DNA from: Fomes fomentarius
Taxonomy: Eukaryota; Basidiomycota; Agaricomycetes; Polyporales; Polyporaceae
Length of the DNA stretch: 64,000 nt
Direction: 5' to 3'
NCBI GenBank assembly: GCA_022606135.1
Contig: JABYQN010000001.1
Span: 1,550,001 to 1,614,000 of the forward strand
Positions 62,659 through 64,000 of this stretch are shown one piece after another. The position numbers and the translations under genes are program-made. The stretch's first letter is position 1, and each line of letters starts with the position of its first letter. Below the pieces are notes generated by a model that saw only the letters and a program-made list of their open reading frames with translations, ran no database searches and was not told where the DNA came from.

Positions 62659-62983
62659 GAGAGCGGAGTTTCGAGGGCTTGTAGCGAGCAGCCGGGATCT
62701 GGCTGCACTCTCTCGACGACGACCTTCATCCTACTTAGTCCTCTACTATTTACTGGAGTCCACCCTACTGTAGTAGTCCTGGGCAGTCCCCTTCTCTATC
62801 TTCGCCCAAAAAATTGGTTTCTTCAAGAAATTCGCCCTATTACGACCTGTAGCCCGCTGCTCATAGTTACCCATCGGACTCCTCCTGCTACTTTTACCCC
62901 TCTCCGCTTCTTGCTTGCTCTCGCGCAACTTGCTCTCCCCGCAAATCCATCAAGTAATACCTAATCCAACACCTTACAGCCTC

Positions 62984-64000
62984 ATGTCTCTCTCCGCCAA
63001 CGACAACTCTTTCTCCCGTGTGTCCTCTGGCAAGACCCCTCCTCCTGCCCCCTCTGCCGCATATGCCAAACGGTGCGTCCTCCTTCCCCTGCTGCCCCTT
63101 CTCATCATCTCGTCCTCCTCCTCTGACCCCTCTCCTGCCCTCAGCGCAAGGGAGCTCGAGGCAGAGCAGAGCATTGGCGCCAGATACAGGCCACCCGCGC
63201 TGCGCGCCCTCGCCTCTGGTGACTCTCCTCCTAACGAGCATCCCCCTTCCACCAACTCCCCCGTTGTCACCTCGACCTTGCCTCCGACCAACTACCCTCC
63301 GGGTTTCCGCAGGGCTAGGGCAGGCACTCTTCCGTCCAATGTGCAGCTCGCAGCTCAGCGTTTTGCCGCCGCTTCCAGCAACCTGGCCAGCCCTGCCGGC
63401 TCGACCGACTCCTTCTCCGACCAGCTCAGGCAGCAGGGAGGTCTCGGCACCCCAACATCCACGTCAGCGGCGGTACCTCCTGTCCGTCCGGGCTTACGTC
63501 ACTCGGCCTCAGTCGCCTCGTCGGTGGCTTCTTCTGCCTTGACGGAGCGCAACAGTCGGCTCAGGTCGGGATCGCTTACCCTCCCGACAGGAGGACTTTC
63601 AAATGCATTTGGTCCGTCCATCTTTTCCTCCTCGTGGCTCTCATCGCGGAATGGAGGGAATGGCTTGCCGGTTCTAGACGACTTGCGCTCGGTGGCATCC
63701 ATGGATGACGAGTTTGACGTGCACACTCTTGACTACCTCGGTCTGGATGATGGTGTCCGGCATCCTCCCGCCGCGACGCTCTCCGAGCTCCGCAACCAAG
63801 CCCAGGCTGCAATCACGGTCAATTTGAACAACAACCCTTCCCGTATGCGTGCCAGCACGGTCTCGAATCCGTACCATCTTCGCCCTTCGGCCGCTTCGCT
63901 CCTCTCCAGCACTCCAAACGCTGAGGAAGAGGAGGAGATGTACGAGAACGACCTATACCGTAGGGCGAGCCAGGGCCTTGACTCGTACGGCGACCCAGAC
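62984..64000 (+). CDS. Low-complexity N-terminus of a probable Jsn1/Puf1-like RNA-binding protein, cut by window end
   Basis: Exon 1 (62984-63072) starts MSLSANDNSFSRVSSGKTPP. It joins exon 2 (from 63145) at AYAKR-ARELEAEQSIG, and the frame then stays open to the end of the window. The visible part is Ser/Pro-rich with islands that look conserved: NYPPGFRRARAGTLPSNVQ, AAQRFAAASSNLASPAG, LTLPTGGLSNAFGPSIFSSS, VASMDDEFDVHTLDYLGLDD, and RMRASTVSNPYHLRP. RRARAGTLPS and RMRAST-like elements are what I recall from fungal Jsn1/Puf1-type Pumilio proteins, whose RRM and PUF repeats would lie downstream, outside this window. That assignment is therefore tentative. Confidence 0.6.
   Translation, partial: MSLSANDNSFSRVSSGKTPPPAPSAAYAKRCVLLPLLPLLIISSSSSDPSPALSARELEAEQSIGARYRPPALRALASGDSPPNEHPPSTNSPVVTSTLPPTNYPPGFRRARAGTLPSNVQLAAQRFAAASSNLASPAGSTDSFSDQLRQQGGLGTPTSTSAAVPPVRPGLRHSASVASSVASSALTERNSRLRSGSLTLPTGGLSNAFGPSIFSSSWLSSRNGGNGLPVLDDLRSVASMDDEFDVHTLDYLGLDDGVRHPPAATLSELRNQAQAAITVNLNNNPSRMRASTVSNPYHLRPSAASLLSSTPNAEEEEEMYENDLYRRASQGLDSYGDPD

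Overview
The window is fungal nuclear DNA, most likely from a mushroom-forming basidiomycete (Agaricomycetes, perhaps a polypore; the rank is an inference). The evidence is compact genes with many phase-consistent GT-AG introns of about 50-70 nt, CT-rich leaders, no operons, and eukaryotic proteins such as the proteasome, FACT, RNA polymerase III, TFIIH, histone H1 and an Arf exchange factor. Gene models were spliced by hand by requiring open frame, GT-AG borders and family motifs. Where exon lengths were summed, the reading frame closes.

1-20.2 kb is a dense housekeeping block. It holds a truncated LigB-type dioxygenase (-), TFIIH subunit MAT1/Tfb3 (+), a ZUP1/ZUFSP-like peptidase (-) sharing a 242-bp promoter with proteasome subunit alpha4 (+), a Gea/GBF1 Sec7 exchange factor (+), an atypical NAD(P)-binding SDR (-), 3-hydroxyisobutyrate dehydrogenase (-), a cytochrome b561 protein (+) and an alpha-arrestin with two PPxY motifs (+).

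20.2-32.3 kb holds a decayed wax-synthase-like fragment just upstream of its intact relative (+), an SCYL2-type pseudokinase (+), the helicase Hrq1 (-) and a small, probably mitochondrial protein (+).

32.3-42.8 kb is a gene-poor accessory island. It contains an alpha/beta-hydrolase pseudogene, a possible BTB-domain relic, and three diverged paralogues (here A, B and C, all on the minus strand) of a family I cannot assign to any known domain. The paralogues share exon architecture and a C-terminal SW.P-type motif. This is the best candidate for undescribed biology in the window.

42.8-64 kb returns to conserved genes: SPT16 (-), a degenerate acyl-CoA-synthetase-like protein (+), a long acidic protein of unknown function (-), RNA polymerase III subunit RPC82 (+), histone H1 (+) with two MluI-cell-cycle-box matches in its promoter, a large putative regulator with a GDS1-like winged helix and a C-terminal APSES/KilA-N-like region (+), and the start of a low-complexity, probably Jsn1/Puf1-like RNA-binding protein (+) that runs off the end.

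No tRNA, rRNA, CRISPR array or intact transposon was recognised.
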